Shown here one piece after another: positions 22,785 to 34,160 of a DNA stretch of 64,000 nucleotides (position 1 is the first letter of the stretch; each line of letters opens with the position of its first letter). This DNA is from Enchytraeus crypticus. Taxonomy: Eukaryota; Annelida; Clitellata; Enchytraeida; Enchytraeidae. The stretch is taken from assembly GCA_905160935.1 (NCBI GenBank), contig CAJHZI010000240.1, positions 1,607,501 through 1,671,500 of the forward strand. Direction: 5' to 3'. The translations under genes and the position numbers were made by a program. The notes beneath the pieces were generated by a model. The model did not search any database and was not told the DNA's origin. It worked only from the letters and a program-made list of their open reading frames with translations.

Positions 22785-23215
22785 AAATTAGAGTGCTACA
22801 GTCATCAATGACAACATCGAGCACTATTGAGACAAAATCAAGCCGGCGAGCAAAAAAAAGGTCCAAAAACGGTGAAAATTCCAAAATCCAGAAATTCAGT
22901 CCAAAGTAAAGGAGTTAAAGAAAAGGTGGTTTAGGCGCAGGTCGCTGCTCATGGACACTGGATGGAAAAGAGAGATGGAAAAGATAGATCTTCAACTGCT
23001 TATGGAACTGCTCATAGGAAAGCAAAGGCTGATGTGATTCAAATGAAGATTTTCGAAGATTGGATGGAAGAGAATTCCAGATCTGAGGTGCAGCATGCTG
23101 GAAAGCACGATTAGATAACTTAGAGAGTGAAGGTAAGCTAGGTCTCACAAGAGTAATTAACTTAGAAGACCGAGTAATAACAGGCTGCATCACTTTAATC
23201 AAGTGAGACATACAA
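22785..23215 (-). mobile_element. Non-LTR retrotransposon 3' end (family C) with reverse-transcriptase ORF C-terminus
   Basis: Bases 23211-22915 on the minus strand encode an open frame of 98 residues. Its pattern is typical of the extreme C-terminus of LINE ORF2 proteins: RAFQHAAPQIWNSLPSNLR, then FHKQLKIYLF. The stop is followed by an untranslated tail (22785-22914) whose end recurs, without coding sequence, at 41.2 and 46.9 kb. The element is cut off at its 5' end, as usual for these elements, and lacks the catalytic polymerase domain. Confidence 0.75.
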
Positions 23216-23904
23216 GTTTGTTCAGGTATGGTGATGGACTTAATTATAACCCGATGACTTCTTTGTGGACAGTCATGTGTACTATAATCGATCGTGATAG
23301 GATCGACAATTCAAAACCATAATTTGTTTGTCAACAAACTGCTTCCGGCCTTCACCTTCAGTGTCTCAACTTATTTCCTATTGGCTATATCGTATTCAAA
23401 TTTGACAATGAATCGTCACACTTTTAAGGTGAATTAGACTTGGTTTGGCAGTCAGGCGCGTTATTTATGCTGACGTCATAGAGTTTTGTTGTTCTGCTGT
23501 AGTTGCGCCATATTGCTCCTTCTTTCAGCCAATTCAATATCTTTCTCAGTGCATTACATTACTTGGATACTATATTTACTGTATGGGCATCTCGCTGAGT
23601 TGTAAAAGAAACCAACATAATTACTAAGCTGAGTTCTATTTTTTGTACTCCAAAATGAACAGAACGGCAATTTTCAAGCGAAAAGGCAGAAAATCGGCGC
23701 CGATATACAATTGGGCAGTTAGCATGTTCAAGTCATACAGCCTTAGTGTTCTTATATTTGATGTTTTTATTCTTTATTCGTGCTCACACTTCTTCTTTAC
23801 GTTTAGGAAGTTAAAAGTGTGTTAATAAGCTGCTTAAGTAAAATGACTTGAGTATTCTATACGTTTTCAAATTCCTGACTTTATTGACAGGTAAAGAACA
23901 TTGT

Positions 23905-24365
23905 TCAAGTGATAATAATAATAATAATATTAAAAATAATAACGGTAAATGTGCCGTATGGGACGTCACGGTCATTGACACTATGGCAAACTCCTACCTG
24001 AATACGACTTCAGTCACAGCCGGTGGAGCTGCTGTTCATGCCGCCTCTAGGAAGTTGGATAAATACCGAGATCTGTCCTCAGGATATGAAGTTGTTCCGG
24101 TTGCCATTGAAACCATGGGCCCGATGAATCCCGAAGGAGTTGACTTTATCAATGGCATAGGCAGACTTATCACATAGCAAACCGGCGATAAGCGAGAGAC
24201 ACCTTTTCTTTGGCAAAGGCTTTCCATGACTTTGCAAAGATTTCATGCAGTCTGCTTCAACAATTCTTTTAAGCCGATTGATGACCTCGAGTAGCCGGGC
24301 GGCGATTCAGCACGTATTGCTTGAATCGTTTTTATCAAATCCCAGGTTCTTTAGACCGGGGTAAA
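23905..24365 (+). mobile_element. Non-LTR retrotransposon 3' end (family D), RT-ORF C-terminal remnant
   Basis: The plus frame reads GKCAVWDVTVIDTMANSYL, then SRKLDKYRDLSSGYEVVPVA, then ETMGPMNPEGVDFINGIGRL. This is a pattern known from C-terminal parts of many invertebrate LINE proteins. An early TAG follows RLIT, after which homology goes on (GDKRE, LWQRLSMTLQRFHAVCF). The A-rich tail is at 24362-24430. No polymerase core is present. Confidence 0.65.
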
Positions 24366-24429
24366 AAAATATTAAAAAAAGAAAAAAAAATTAAAAAATT
24401 AAAGAAAAAAAAGAAAATAATAATAATAA

Positions 24430-24900
24430 TAATAAGAGACCCTGGGCCCCATCAACTCTGTCGCATCAGACTTTATTGATGAAATAGGCAGGAGGACCAG
24501 CGCCATTACTGGTGATCAACGCGAAAGAACTTTTCTTTGGCAGCGACTGTCTATTGCTCTCCAGCGATTCAATATAGTCTGTTTCAGTGGCACTTTGGCT
24601 AATGCGGCTTCTCAGAGTGTAGAGGAATTATTTTAATCGCTTCTTTTTTAAACTTTTAATTAATAAATTCTCTTTTATAATAATAATAATTATAGTAATA
24701 ATTATAATTATAATAATAATTATAATAATAATAACTGTCTATTGCTCTCCAGCAACGCAGTCAACGTTTCAACGCAGTCTGTGTCAGTGGCACTTTGGCT
24801 AATGCGGCTTCCCAGAATGTAGAGGAATTATTTTAATCGCTTCTTTTTAAACTTTTTATTAAATAAAATCTCTTTTATCTTATTTTTTAGCCCAGGGCCC
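24430..24900 (+). mobile_element. Two further 3' fragments of family D
   Basis: Bases 24440-24636 encode a fragment like ETLGPINSVASDFIDEIGRR, then LWQRLSIALQRFNIVCFSG, with a stop. Bases 24737-24835 repeat its last part. (AAT)n-type sequence separates them, so this looks like nested or tandem tail pieces. Confidence 0.6.
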
Positions 24901-24959
24901 TTTACAGCCCAGGGTATTCAAAAAAGTAAAATAAAAAAATAAAAAAAATAATAGTAATA

Positions 24960-25310
24960 ACAATTAGAGTGTTACAGTCATTAATGATAACATCGAGCAC
25001 TGTTGAGACAAAATTAAGCTGGCGAGCAAAAGGAAGGTCCGAAAACGGTGCAAACTCCAGAAAATCAGTTCAAAGAAAAAGAAAATTAAAGAAAAGTAGT
25101 TTTAGTCGCTGGTCGCAACTCATGTACATGTACACTGGATGCGCACGAGAGACGGAAAAGATAGGTCTTAAACTGTCTATGAAATGTATTGCTCAAAGGC
25201 CCACGTGATTCAAACGAAGACTTCAGAAGATTAGATGGAAGACAATTTCAGATCTTCGATTCAGCAAGCTGGAAAGAACAATTAGATAGCTTAGAGCGAT
25301 AGATTTAACT
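24960..25310 (-). mobile_element. Degenerate family C LINE 3' end
   Basis: It aligns by eye with 22785-23150, but has frame breaks and many substitutions. The insertion is 5' truncated. Confidence 0.7.
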
Positions 25311-25319
25311 AAACTTTCG

Positions 25320-26388
25320 TTAATATACTACTAACTGTTTTTCGTAATAAAAGATGTATTATTTGCGAGATAAAATAGGGGTTATTTCTGGGCTAAATAT
25401 TGGTTACCCACAAATACTGTCAGATAACTCTCTAATATATGGGTAGCAAAAAGTAGTATGACAAATATTGGACGTTTAAAATATAGCCATTATTATTGTA
25501 CAGTGTATTTAAATATAAACTCCGAACCAAGCTTTAGGCATGGCCGAAACGATCATCCAGTCAATATAACATCTTGATTCCAATTGTAATCTTATATCAA
25601 AGTCATTTCAGTTTCCAAAACCCGAGTAGTATCAGGCATTAATTTAGAGCGAGGTTATAAGCATTAGATATGTTAATTGGATTAAAGATCGTTCCAATTT
25701 TCTCTAAAAGAAAAGATTTATGGCGACACTATGACGACCTGACGAACTTGAACAATGGTTCACTTCTGAAACAGAATATGATTTTCACCTGTTTTATAAA
25801 CGTGTGTCTAAAAATGTATTTAATATGCTCCAGATTATGTGCAAAAATCGCCATAAATATTCCAGTAGCCATCCGTGTACGGAAGAGGCGACGAATGTCA
25901 ATTCTCAGACGTAGCTGCTGATATGGTACTGATTTGTAGTGACGCTGATCGATCCTGAAGAAGGCAATAGTAAGCTTCATGAGTATCTATTTTCGGTATT
26001 CTAAATCATTAGGAGATTGTTTTCATAAAGTCGCATATGTTCATTGAAAAAAGTTGATAGAATTTGTAAACATTTTTTTCTAGTTTCCAAAGCTGTAGCC
26101 TATTTCTTGAAATAGAGTAACTAAGAAAATTTAACAACTTCATGTTAAGAGCAAACATCTTTGGATAATTAATTCTAAGAAATCCTTCCTCGCATCATGG
26201 AGCGATTCTGAGTGATTCTACTTATAGAATGCTGATTGCAGAATCTATAATAACATATGTTTAAAATAGAATTTAGCAGACTGCCAATGTGTGACTTGAT
26301 GTGTACATAGTGAGAAAATGATAAGATATTATATAATACATTATATGTGATATATCATATTCACGTATATATATATACGTTAATATTA

Positions 26389-26431
<43 letters not shown>

Positions 26432-27400
26432 TATTTCTTACTGTCTACCACACAACAATAAACGTATAGATTTGGCCATACTTAACGCATATCATTGTTA
26501 ACTATTATGATGCATGACCCGCAGGATATGATATAGGTTCTTGACGTCATATACCACATGACGTAATGTTTTACTTATGCTTCAATTTTAGTTAAATGCA
26601 GTTCAAATGTTGGTAAGCTGCTTTAATATTCACAGCAAGAAATTGATTCATAAATCTGTAATCAATATGTATACCTAAAGTTCGTTCGACATTTGTGAAA
26701 TAAATTTGTACGCGTACAAGTGCAGAATTCGATGTTTAGTTTAGCTTCATCTTTCGAAAGATGTGTGACGGGCGAGCCCTAGATTTGAACCCAGCACACA
26801 ATGATTAGCTGTCGGAATCCTAACCGAGGCTTCATAGACACTTGCAAGATTAAGGTAATGTAGAAATTAACTTACGTTACTTAGAACAAATTTACAATTT
26901 TTTATTAGCTCATTATTTTTTATCCTAGTTATTTTGGAACAATTTTACTGTAGTTTCTATTCCTTATCTATTATTTGAAAAAAAATTAATATAAAGATAC
27001 AAACCTAAGTAAACAGAACAATAAACATTGAAATAACAATTAGAATAATTCTAATGAACTATGCAGAGATTTAACACTCAAGTAGTGCTCGTTCTGTGGC
27101 CTAGTTTAAAGAACACTTACTCTTTTGTAGGATTGAATACCACACAGGGCCGTTCCTGATAATTCTCTTTGGTACGAAACGGACGTTAAATTTTTCCTCT
27201 ACAGATGTTACATTTCTAATGCACAGTAATGTTTACTACAATGCAGGAATAAATATTCTAACATGGCACCTTAACTTACTAAAGCCAATATTAGTTACGC
27301 TTTATTTAAAAAATGAGCTAAATTAGTTTAGTCGGCTCCAGTGAAATTAGATCCTATAGCCTACAATATCCAATAATGGTGGCAAAATATCAGATATATA
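25320..27400. other. Intergenic, no gene recognised
   Basis: It contains a (TA)n tract at 26370-26430 and a diverged reverse SINE-A piece at about 26738-26835 (GACGGGCGAGCCCTAGATTTG). Two short overlapping frames at 25670-25980 are not convincing genes. Confidence 0.5.
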
Positions 27401-27417
27401 TGCAGTAGTATCTAAGG

Positions 27418-27557
27418 TAGGCCTAGTCCTTCACTAAGCCTAATCCTTCAGTAGGCCTATCTTTTCCGTAGACCTAGTCCTTCAGTAGGCCTAGGCCTTC
27501 ACCAGACCTAATCCTTCAGTAGGCATAATCCTTCAGTAGGACTAGTCCTTCAATAGG
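27418..27557. repeat. 17-bp minisatellite with TAGGCCTA core
   Basis: About eight units like GTAGGCCTAATCCTTCA lie about 135 nt beyond the 3' end of the KCTD-like CDS, possibly in its 3'UTR. Confidence 0.9.
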
Positions 27558-27691
27558 TAACATAAAGAGACTGCTAATCGCGTTTTAAAAATACAAATTC
27601 TCGATTTTGTTGAAAATATTTACATTAATCTCGTCTTTTCTGTTTTATGCTCATTTTCATTCCACCCTAAGACAAATCCTCTGCCAGCTCA

Positions 27692-28480
27692 TCACGGACG
27701 ACAAAACACAAACTCATTGTAGTGATTCCACTTGTTCTCCTCCGAATCCATTCCTGGTTTCGTCTCTCCGGCGCTGTTAGTTCCAGATCCGGCTGATCCG
27801 ACCATCCTGAATCCAGCTTCCTGGAGAGCATCGAAAGCCTGCTCGATGAAGGTGTGTTTGAGGAAAAACCTAGCCGAATACCGATCCGTGGCCGTCCCTC
27901 GATCCGGGTCTCTGCTTTCATTCAGAGTATCCTGGAACACTTCTCGACATATGGATACCCTTCCGCTCACTAGGATTCGAGATAACTTCCGGAACTTTAC
28001 GTCCGCCATGCCGTCACGTCCGAAAGCAAACGTACCGCGGTATCCGATTACAATATATCCAGGTTCACCTCTGCTTCCGTCTAAATCCAGTCCTCCAAAT
28101 CCACCGGATATTCCACCAAATTCCTCTCCCAGTAAATCATCTGTTCCACCCTTTCCATCAGTGGATGAATCCATCCTTTGCTTTCCTTTGCTTAGATAGC
28201 TCACGAGTGCGCTGAGTCCGTAGTAGTGCGCTTCTTGAAGGAGTCGATTCCTCTCGTTGAATGATTCTGGAAGTACCAGGCGCTTGTCACGAAGAAAGTC
28301 CAGAATGCAGCGAAATATGATTCCATCACGATCGATAAATAAACGACCTTGAGAGTCCTTGGGAGTGGATGTAGAGGAGACGAGCTGAGATAGAATTGAA
28401 TCGCGGTCCGATGCAAGGGTAGCCAAAGTCGTGCTGTATACGACGCCTCCAACGTTCAGATCTATAACTGACGAGCTCAT
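27692..28480 (-). CDS. kctd12-like: KCTD8/12/16-like protein (BTB/T1 plus H1 domain), intronless
   Basis: A complete 262-residue frame without introns. Residues about 5-98 form a BTB/T1 tetramerisation domain (VIDLNVGGVVYSTTLATL, FIDRDGIIFRCILDFLRD, LLQEAHYYGLSALV). A Gly-rich linker (about 108-138) follows. Residues about 139-262 match the H1 domain of KCTD8/12/16, with GYIVIGYRGTFAFGRD, DTLNESRDPDR and a C-terminal NEFVFCRP. In vertebrates these proteins are auxiliary subunits of GABA-B receptors and bind G-protein beta-gamma through H1. That role here is inferred from homology. No H2 domain follows, as in KCTD12. The start has ACC before ATG, and an in-frame TAG lies four codons upstream. 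A gtttcag at 28521-28515 (minus) could be the acceptor of a non-coding first intron. Confidence 0.93.
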   Translation of the reverse strand: MSSSVIDLNVGGVVYSTTLATLASDRDSILSQLVSSTSTPKDSQGRLFIDRDGIIFRCILDFLRDKRLVLPESFNERNRLLQEAHYYGLSALVSYLSKGKQRMDSSTDGKGGTDDLLGEEFGGISGGFGGLDLDGSRGEPGYIVIGYRGTFAFGRDGMADVKFRKLSRILVSGRVSICREVFQDTLNESRDPDRGTATDRYSARFFLKHTFIEQAFDALQEAGFRMVGSAGSGTNSAGETKPGMDSEENKWNHYNEFVFCRP

Positions 28481-28499
28481 GGTACCAACAGTCTATTTA

Positions 28500-29500
28500 A
28501 TTATTTCAACTTTCTGAAACAAATCAATTAAATTTGTAAGGTATTTTTTATTGCATAATCAATCAATCAATCAATAATATTTTAGATTCATTGCCTCGAG
28601 TTAATGTAATATGATTCCTTTATTATTATAAAATTATAATTTGGGATGTCACTTTTCGATAACTTCGTCAACGACTACAACTGTAGGTTGTTATGGAATG
28701 TCGAAAATTTCGGTGGCTAATTTATTTTTCCAGGAGTAAACTTAAATACTAGCTCAATTAATTTTTTAAAGTAATAATTTACAATTTATTAATAATGTTA
28801 GGTTTTAAATACTAATAATTCTTTAAAAAAAGAACTTAAACAAAATAAGTAAAAGTGATGTATTTATATCTTATTTCTAATCACATCGAATAAATCTCTC
28901 AGTCGTAAGGAATATCAAATGGATTGATACTACGGTATAACTTATTCGTTTATTTGGCTCCATCGATATAAGAAACAAACGTTGAACTGGGTGATATACA
29001 TGTACAATTATATTCTTCAGCAAAACTACCTTACAAATAATTTACTATTTGCTATTTGTTTGTTGCTATTATTCGTATCAAAGCAAACAACCGTCGTCTG
29101 AAGTTTCCTACTATCTAACAATAGAAAAATGATTCCTGTAATGTAAATATAGTTCTATAAGCCTGCATGACAGACAATTCTCAGAATTGTGATCGTTTAT
29201 AGACAGTAAGTAAATTCTCTTTCATGTCCAGTTGCCTTTAAACAATTTCTCGGTTTATTTCTGGAGAAACTTCCACTATATTTCCAGAAGAGAGTTTTCA
29301 GTCACTCGGGACCTGTCAACGAAAATGACTCCCGGATTAAACGAACTGTCACGTGATTTCACGTCTGCTTAAACATTTTAATGGTAAATCCTCTTGATTG
29401 GATTATTTCTTGAAATAGTCAAGAAAATACTCAGCTTTGCCGTAAATAACTCTGCTTCAAATTTAAGCACTTTCATGAAAAAACACACTGATATATGTAG
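28500..29500. other. Upstream flank of the KCTD-like gene, no gene recognised
   Basis: AT-rich. It should hold the promoter and any 5' non-coding exon of the minus-strand gene. A TCACGTGA motif occurs at about 29349. Otherwise only (AATC)n at 28557-28576. Confidence 0.4.
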
Positions 29501-29850
29501 ATTGCTCTCTCTCTCTCTCTATCTCTCTAGTGTTCTGGCCAGCGGCAGGTCCAATGTACATATTCATACTTAGCGTCTGCTGTCACACTTTATCAGGAGC
29601 ACTCAATAGAACAAAAGTGAATCTCGTCACAAGAGGCAATACCTTATCTGTACTTTAGGTAAGCCAGGTAAAAATATAGTTCTTAAGATGGTTTTTCAGT
29701 TGTGATCCGCAGTCCTTGCTTAGTCGCCTCTTACGAGCCGTACAATTAAGATAATGCTAAACTAAGGCTAATAAATAACAATGATACTGTACTGATAATG
29801 ACCTATTACAACGGTTGGTTTATTCTTCGGTTTCCCGGACACAGCACTTC
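29500..29850 (-). mobile_element. LINE tail-like dispersed repeat (family F)
   Basis: It begins with (CT)n, CTAGTGTTCTGGCCAGCGG, then CAGGTCCAATGTACATATTC, and continues to TTTCCCGGACACAGCAC. Related copies lie at 31.7, 49.2 and 52.5 kb. The start resembles family E in the reverse direction, so it is probably a LINE 3' end read on the minus strand. Confidence 0.5.
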
Positions 29851-29936
29851 AAACTGATTGGATTACGTGAAATATCTTTCCGACAAACAGTGACTAACTA
29901 AAAAAAGTTACTAACCAAAAAGGCAGGCTACGAGTT

Positions 29937-30110
29937 AAAAGTAAAAGTAAACACGCAATAAAGTGAAATGATCAACTGTGTTGATATCTATCACTTCTTA
30001 ACACCATCACATTTTTAAACTGTTAGGCAATTTAGACCATTTTTCGTATAACCAGTCCTGTGAATGTCCGAGATTTTAATCTCAGATCAGCGCGGCTGGT
30101 TATAGGTCAT
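29937..30110 (-). mobile_element. SINE-B copy
   Basis: A reverse copy truncated at its tRNA-like head. It keeps CCGAGATTTTAATCTCAGAT. Confidence 0.8.
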
Positions 30111-30159
30111 CTAAATGCTATGCAACTCAATATTATGCTACTCATTAAAATTATTTTTT

Positions 30160-30193
30160 ATTCCGATCCTAGGTAAAATGGGATTTTTGGGAA

Positions 30194-30230
<37 letters not shown>

Positions 30231-30231
30231 T

Positions 30232-30279
<48 letters not shown>

Positions 30280-30305
30280 CGATGATGATAATGCAGATGA
30301 TGATT
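30160..30305 (+). repeat. Family V 3' end with long (GAT)n tail
   Basis: A short family V tail (TCCTAGGTAAAATGGGATTT) continues into about 110 bp of GAT repeats. The trinucleotide array apparently grew from the element's own tail. Confidence 0.8.
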
Positions 30306-30309
30306 ATAT

Positions 30310-30620
30310 AGTCTCTGAGGACAATTCCTACATCAGTGCGTTAAACCCTTGGCTCATAAACTGTTTCTTTATGCGGACGCATGTTTACATTTATGTTCCA
30401 CGGTGCGCGATGTAATCCTGAACGTATTCCTCTCGTCACAGTGCCACGAGTCTATACCTCGTAAATCGGCATTAAGCCTGCACTCGGGTCGTAAAGCTTC
30501 CTAACACGATGAGCGGACGTGGGGCTGCATGCAGTCCGCTTCCCAGCCCGAGAGCTTCTCTCTAACCCACGATGTTAGCATATTTCTTCAAATAGTCGCT
30601 CAAGATTGCTTTGCTGCGCT
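30310..30620. other. GC-richer unassigned stretch
   Basis: It is clearly less AT-rich than its surroundings (GAGCGGACGTGGGGCTGC at about 30511). No frame, RNA fold or family recognised. It may be an old repeat or a regulatory element. Confidence 0.3.
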
Positions 30621-30824
30621 GTCGGTCAACCCTTTCTTTACCAGGGTTATTTTTTAAAACTAGAATAAAACGACGCTATTGGTCTGTTTTTATGCTAAAC
30701 ATTTTTTGTAATTGGTCTCTCTCGCATCCAAACTGCAAGAACGTCTTAGAGCAAACTTTCGCTGAAGCATTAATTTATTCTTAATTTTGTTTCGCCATTG
30801 CCCGCGCTGTGACCGGGTTTGTTT

Positions 30825-30995
30825 AACAATAGACTAATCGGGGACTGCATCTGACGCAAAAGGCGACAGAATATAAAAATCCAAACCAACATCAGGGAGG
30901 TCATTCTGTGGTTAAGCTTCTAGGCTACAAAAAATGCTAAATATTTTCTGAAGTTATCCCGATACTGGTTTAACTGGAATTCAAGGAAGGATGAT
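30825..30995 (+). mobile_element. Family V repeat, partial
   Basis: GACGCAAAAGGCGACAG, ACCAACATCAGGGAGGTCAT and GGTTTAACTGGAATTCAAGG occur in the same order as in the 54.6-kb copy. Confidence 0.65.
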
Positions 30996-31369
30996 GCCGA
31001 TGATGGTTTTGGCTATAAATGATTTAATTTAAAATAAATAAATTATTAAATAAGTATATTTATAGTATTAATATATTCATAGTATTAAGGATCATTGAAA
31101 AGAAAAAGCCGTTGCACAACAACGCTGCTAAAATTTAAAAATTAAGCTAAAAGAAGTAGCAAATATTAAGCCGCGAAATTTCCAGAAACGTCACAAATTT
31201 TTGACAGGCGTCTAATATAGGCGCGTTGAATTGAGGTATGAAATACGTAAATAGTTAATTAAAGGTACGCCGTAGATAATTACCAAGACTTTTTCAGTAT
31301 AGTTTCATAACAAGGGAGCTATGGTAGGGGGGTTGCTCCCACATCTGGTGTGTCCACTAGCTGCCATCC

Positions 31370-31625
31370 CATCTCTCTCTCTTTATCTCTCTCTCTCTCT
31401 CTTAGTGCACTGCCTTCTGGCAGGTCCATGGTATATAACGCCTCCACTCATCTCTATCTTCCACATTCCTCTTCATGTCACCATACGAGTGGATCATTAA
31501 ATCGTCTATAACATTTCTTCTGATATACCATTATTCTTGGAGGAATCTGCTTATGACGAGGTGGGCCCCTATGCATTCCCCAGCTTCGACTAACATTTAC
31601 TGGGTAGGAGCGTAATATCCGGAGA
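31370..31625 (-). mobile_element. Non-LTR retrotransposon 3' end (family E), RT-ORF C-terminal remnant
   Basis: The minus strand reads a broken frame close to DDLMIHSYGDMKR, then [19 protein letters not shown] and a stop, a pattern common at LINE ORF2 C-termini (DDL-ERWR-WTCQ). (GA)n follows as the tail. Related copies lie at 34.8, 47.3 and 58.3 kb. Confidence 0.65.
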
Positions 31626-31689
31626 ACACTATCCTGTTTATCCTGCCGTTCCATATGGAATCATAAAATTCATCTCTCTGTCTCCAGTG

Positions 31690-31830
31690 CTCTTTCAAAT
31701 GGCTGGACCAAGGCATATATTCTCATTCTCACGCTGTTTCACGCTTCATAAAGAGTACTCCGTCGATTAACGAATTGATTCTTTTATAAAAGGCTATGCC
31801 TTGCATCCTTCTTATAACCTTGATATTACC
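31690..31830 (-). mobile_element. Family F repeat, partial
   Basis: It shares GCTTCATAAAGAGTACTCC and AAAAGGCTATGCCTTGC with the copy at 49.2 kb. Confidence 0.5.
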
Positions 31831-32459
31831 TTCAGCTTAAAGTTTCATAAAAAACTTAAACACAAAATTCATCAAAACAAAATTCAATATTAATTATAAG
31901 TCATCATAAGCGTATACATGTACGTGTATGTTTGACAATTTTTCTGCCTAGTTGAAAGGGTGACTCCCTGGCATTTTTGGTTTCTCATAGATACAAGTCT
32001 CAATGCTGCTGATTTTCATCTCCTCAATAAAGCTAATTAACTAATTAAAGCTAATAAAAAATAAAGATGAAATTCAACATAACTTTTAAGGACTAGGTTT
32101 AAAATTAAAACCAAACCAAAGTCATGAGAATGGATCAACAAACTGATAATAAAAAAGGTTAAATTGATGGTTAATTATTATTATATGCGACCAAAATTAT
32201 CCCTATAAATTAGAAATATCAAAATCGATAGAGTTTGCTGTTCTCAATTTATTTACAGCGAAATCAAAAGCGAATCGTTGAACTGTGGAACAACAGTGAA
32301 ATGACCGCAATACGTTGATATTAAATCAGTTAAACTCACTACAAGTCGCATCTAATCGATATCATAAAGAACACAACCAAATCAAATCGAAATTTTTTAT
32401 TCACCCAGAAAGTCAAGAAGTCTCTGAGAATTGCTACTGCAATCTTCCTTTTAAGTCAC

Positions 32460-32720
32460 TGCTAAACCAGACGCACCAAGGTGGAAAACAGTAAAGGAAG
32501 AACGCAGGGAGTTGGCGGGAACAACTTATGTTTGGTCGATATTGGTTGTAAAGTAGATCCGCCCGCGACAGAGGGTCCCGGCCGAACAGGTCGATGATTT
32601 CTCTAATGATCCTCGCTCATCGATCGATTCCCTGCTCGCTTAATTGCTCCCTGATCCAAAAACTAGATCACGTGCAATCGTTTTAGGTTTTTAGTCCGGC
32701 GTGAGGAAACCGGCGTTCAA
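32460..32720. other. GC-richer stretch upstream of the KCTD-like gene, candidate regulatory element
   Basis: It is balanced in base composition and contains no repeat I recognise until a SINE-A-like tail piece (GTGAGGAAACCGGCG) at about 32700. ATCGATCGATTCC and CTTAATTGCTCCC motifs lie inside. A regulatory role is inference from composition only. Confidence 0.25.
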
Positions 32721-33506
32721 CTTTCGTGATCAATTGTAAAACAGGATGTTTTTATTCATACTGCATTGCTGACTACATATACATGTATATAAAAGATTCA
32801 TTAAACGTCTTCACACTATGAGTGGGCTTCAATATCCAGATAGGCTAAAAGTTTTAGAAACAGAGTCTTTTGAACAACGCCGATTAAAAACAGACTTACG
32901 CATGCATTACCAAATAATTTTTACGATAGTTGATCTAAAATCAAATGAGTTTTTGTATTTCTAAAAGGTGCTACCATGAATAATGATAAACCATTTATTT
33001 AAACTCCTTTCGTTTCAACGCTGAAATATAATATTTCAAAGATCAATGTGTTGCTCCTTGGAAATCTTTACCTTTTAACGTTGTTAACGTACAAAACGTC
33101 TTATAAGTTATAACGTCTAAATCTTTAAATGATTTTAAGAAGTGTCTAGTTTCTACTGATTTAAGTAAATTTTTAAGGAATAGATACGACTAGGATGGCA
33201 AAATATTAAGCAAAATATTAATAATAATTTCATGAGCTACTTGAAATTTTATTTCAGTAAAAAAGTTGATTTTAGAATTACAATCTTTAGAGTAAAATTT
33301 AGACTATATTAAATCAATAAAGTCGTCTATCTAGTACTTTGTGCCGTTATGATCACGCATTGTAAATTTTATTGTCTTTGGTGTAGTTTAGGTGGAACAT
33401 GCAAGTGCACTTGTTGGCCTTTGTCTTTTCTTTCACTCATAGACTTTGTATATTTGCACTCAAGAATTGACACGTATAATTGCATGTATGATGTGATAAA
33501 TGAAAT

Positions 33507-33507
33507 A

Positions 33508-33554
<47 letters not shown>
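33507..33554. repeat. (TA)n microsatellite
   Basis: A simple repeat. Flanking frames rich in Tyr/Ile are artefacts. Confidence 0.95.
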
Positions 33555-33556
<2 letters not shown>

Positions 33557-33604
33557 CCTTTTAAGCAGCTAAATGACCTCGAATTGACCGACGGCATAGT
33601 TTTA

Positions 33605-34160
33605 GTGCCCTGATGCAATGGTAAATGTGCCGCATGAGACGTCAAGGTCATCGATACTATGGCAAATTTATACCTGAACATAACTCCAATCACTGCTTGC
33701 GGAGCTGATGAACTAGCCGCCTCTAAGAAAACGGATAAATTTCGTGATGCATCTCTATGTTATGAAGGTGTTTCGGTGGCCGTTGAAACAATGGGCCCCA
33801 TGAATCCCGTTAGAGCTCACTTCATTTATTATTATTTCGTTTATTACATGAAATCTGATATACCGCAGAAAACGTACACACACAAATGGCAATATAGAAA
33901 GTAATAAACATAAGCAGACATTTTTCAGACATTTATGGCATAGGCCGACTAATTGCAGAGCAAACCGGCGATAAGCGAGAGACTTATTTTATGTGGTAAG
34001 GCTTTCCATGACTCTTGAAAGATTTAATTCAGTCTGCTTTAGCAATTCCTTTAATTAAGCAGTTAGATGACCTCGAGTAGCCGGGCGGTGATTCAGATCG
34101 AATTGCTGGAATCTTTTTTTTATCAAAACCTTGGCTCCTTAATGCCGGAATAAATTTAAA
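33605..34160 (+). mobile_element. Family D LINE 3' end interrupted by an unrelated insertion
   Basis: It matches 23935-24365: AAGGTCATCGATACTATGGC, then the ETMGPMNPVRAHFI region at about 33789. A stretch at about 33827-33932 that the other copy lacks interrupts it, and homology resumes at TTTATGGCATAGGCCGACTA. Confidence 0.7.

Noticed and set aside
23445-23825. Two short consecutive plus-strand frames with a nearby TGACGTCA motif
   Set aside because: They suggested a promoter plus small gene, but there is no recognisable protein, and the region directly precedes a LINE tail, so it is likely repeat-derived.
25670-25980. Possible transposase remnant in overlapping frames
   Set aside because: One plus-strand phase contains a stretch vaguely like DDE-transposase N-termini, but stops break it at both ends and no catalytic motif is present. 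The evidence is too weak to call.
27732-28199. 155-residue plus-strand frame opposite the KCTD-like gene
   Set aside because: It is the antisense shadow of a strongly coding minus-strand frame with recognised domains.
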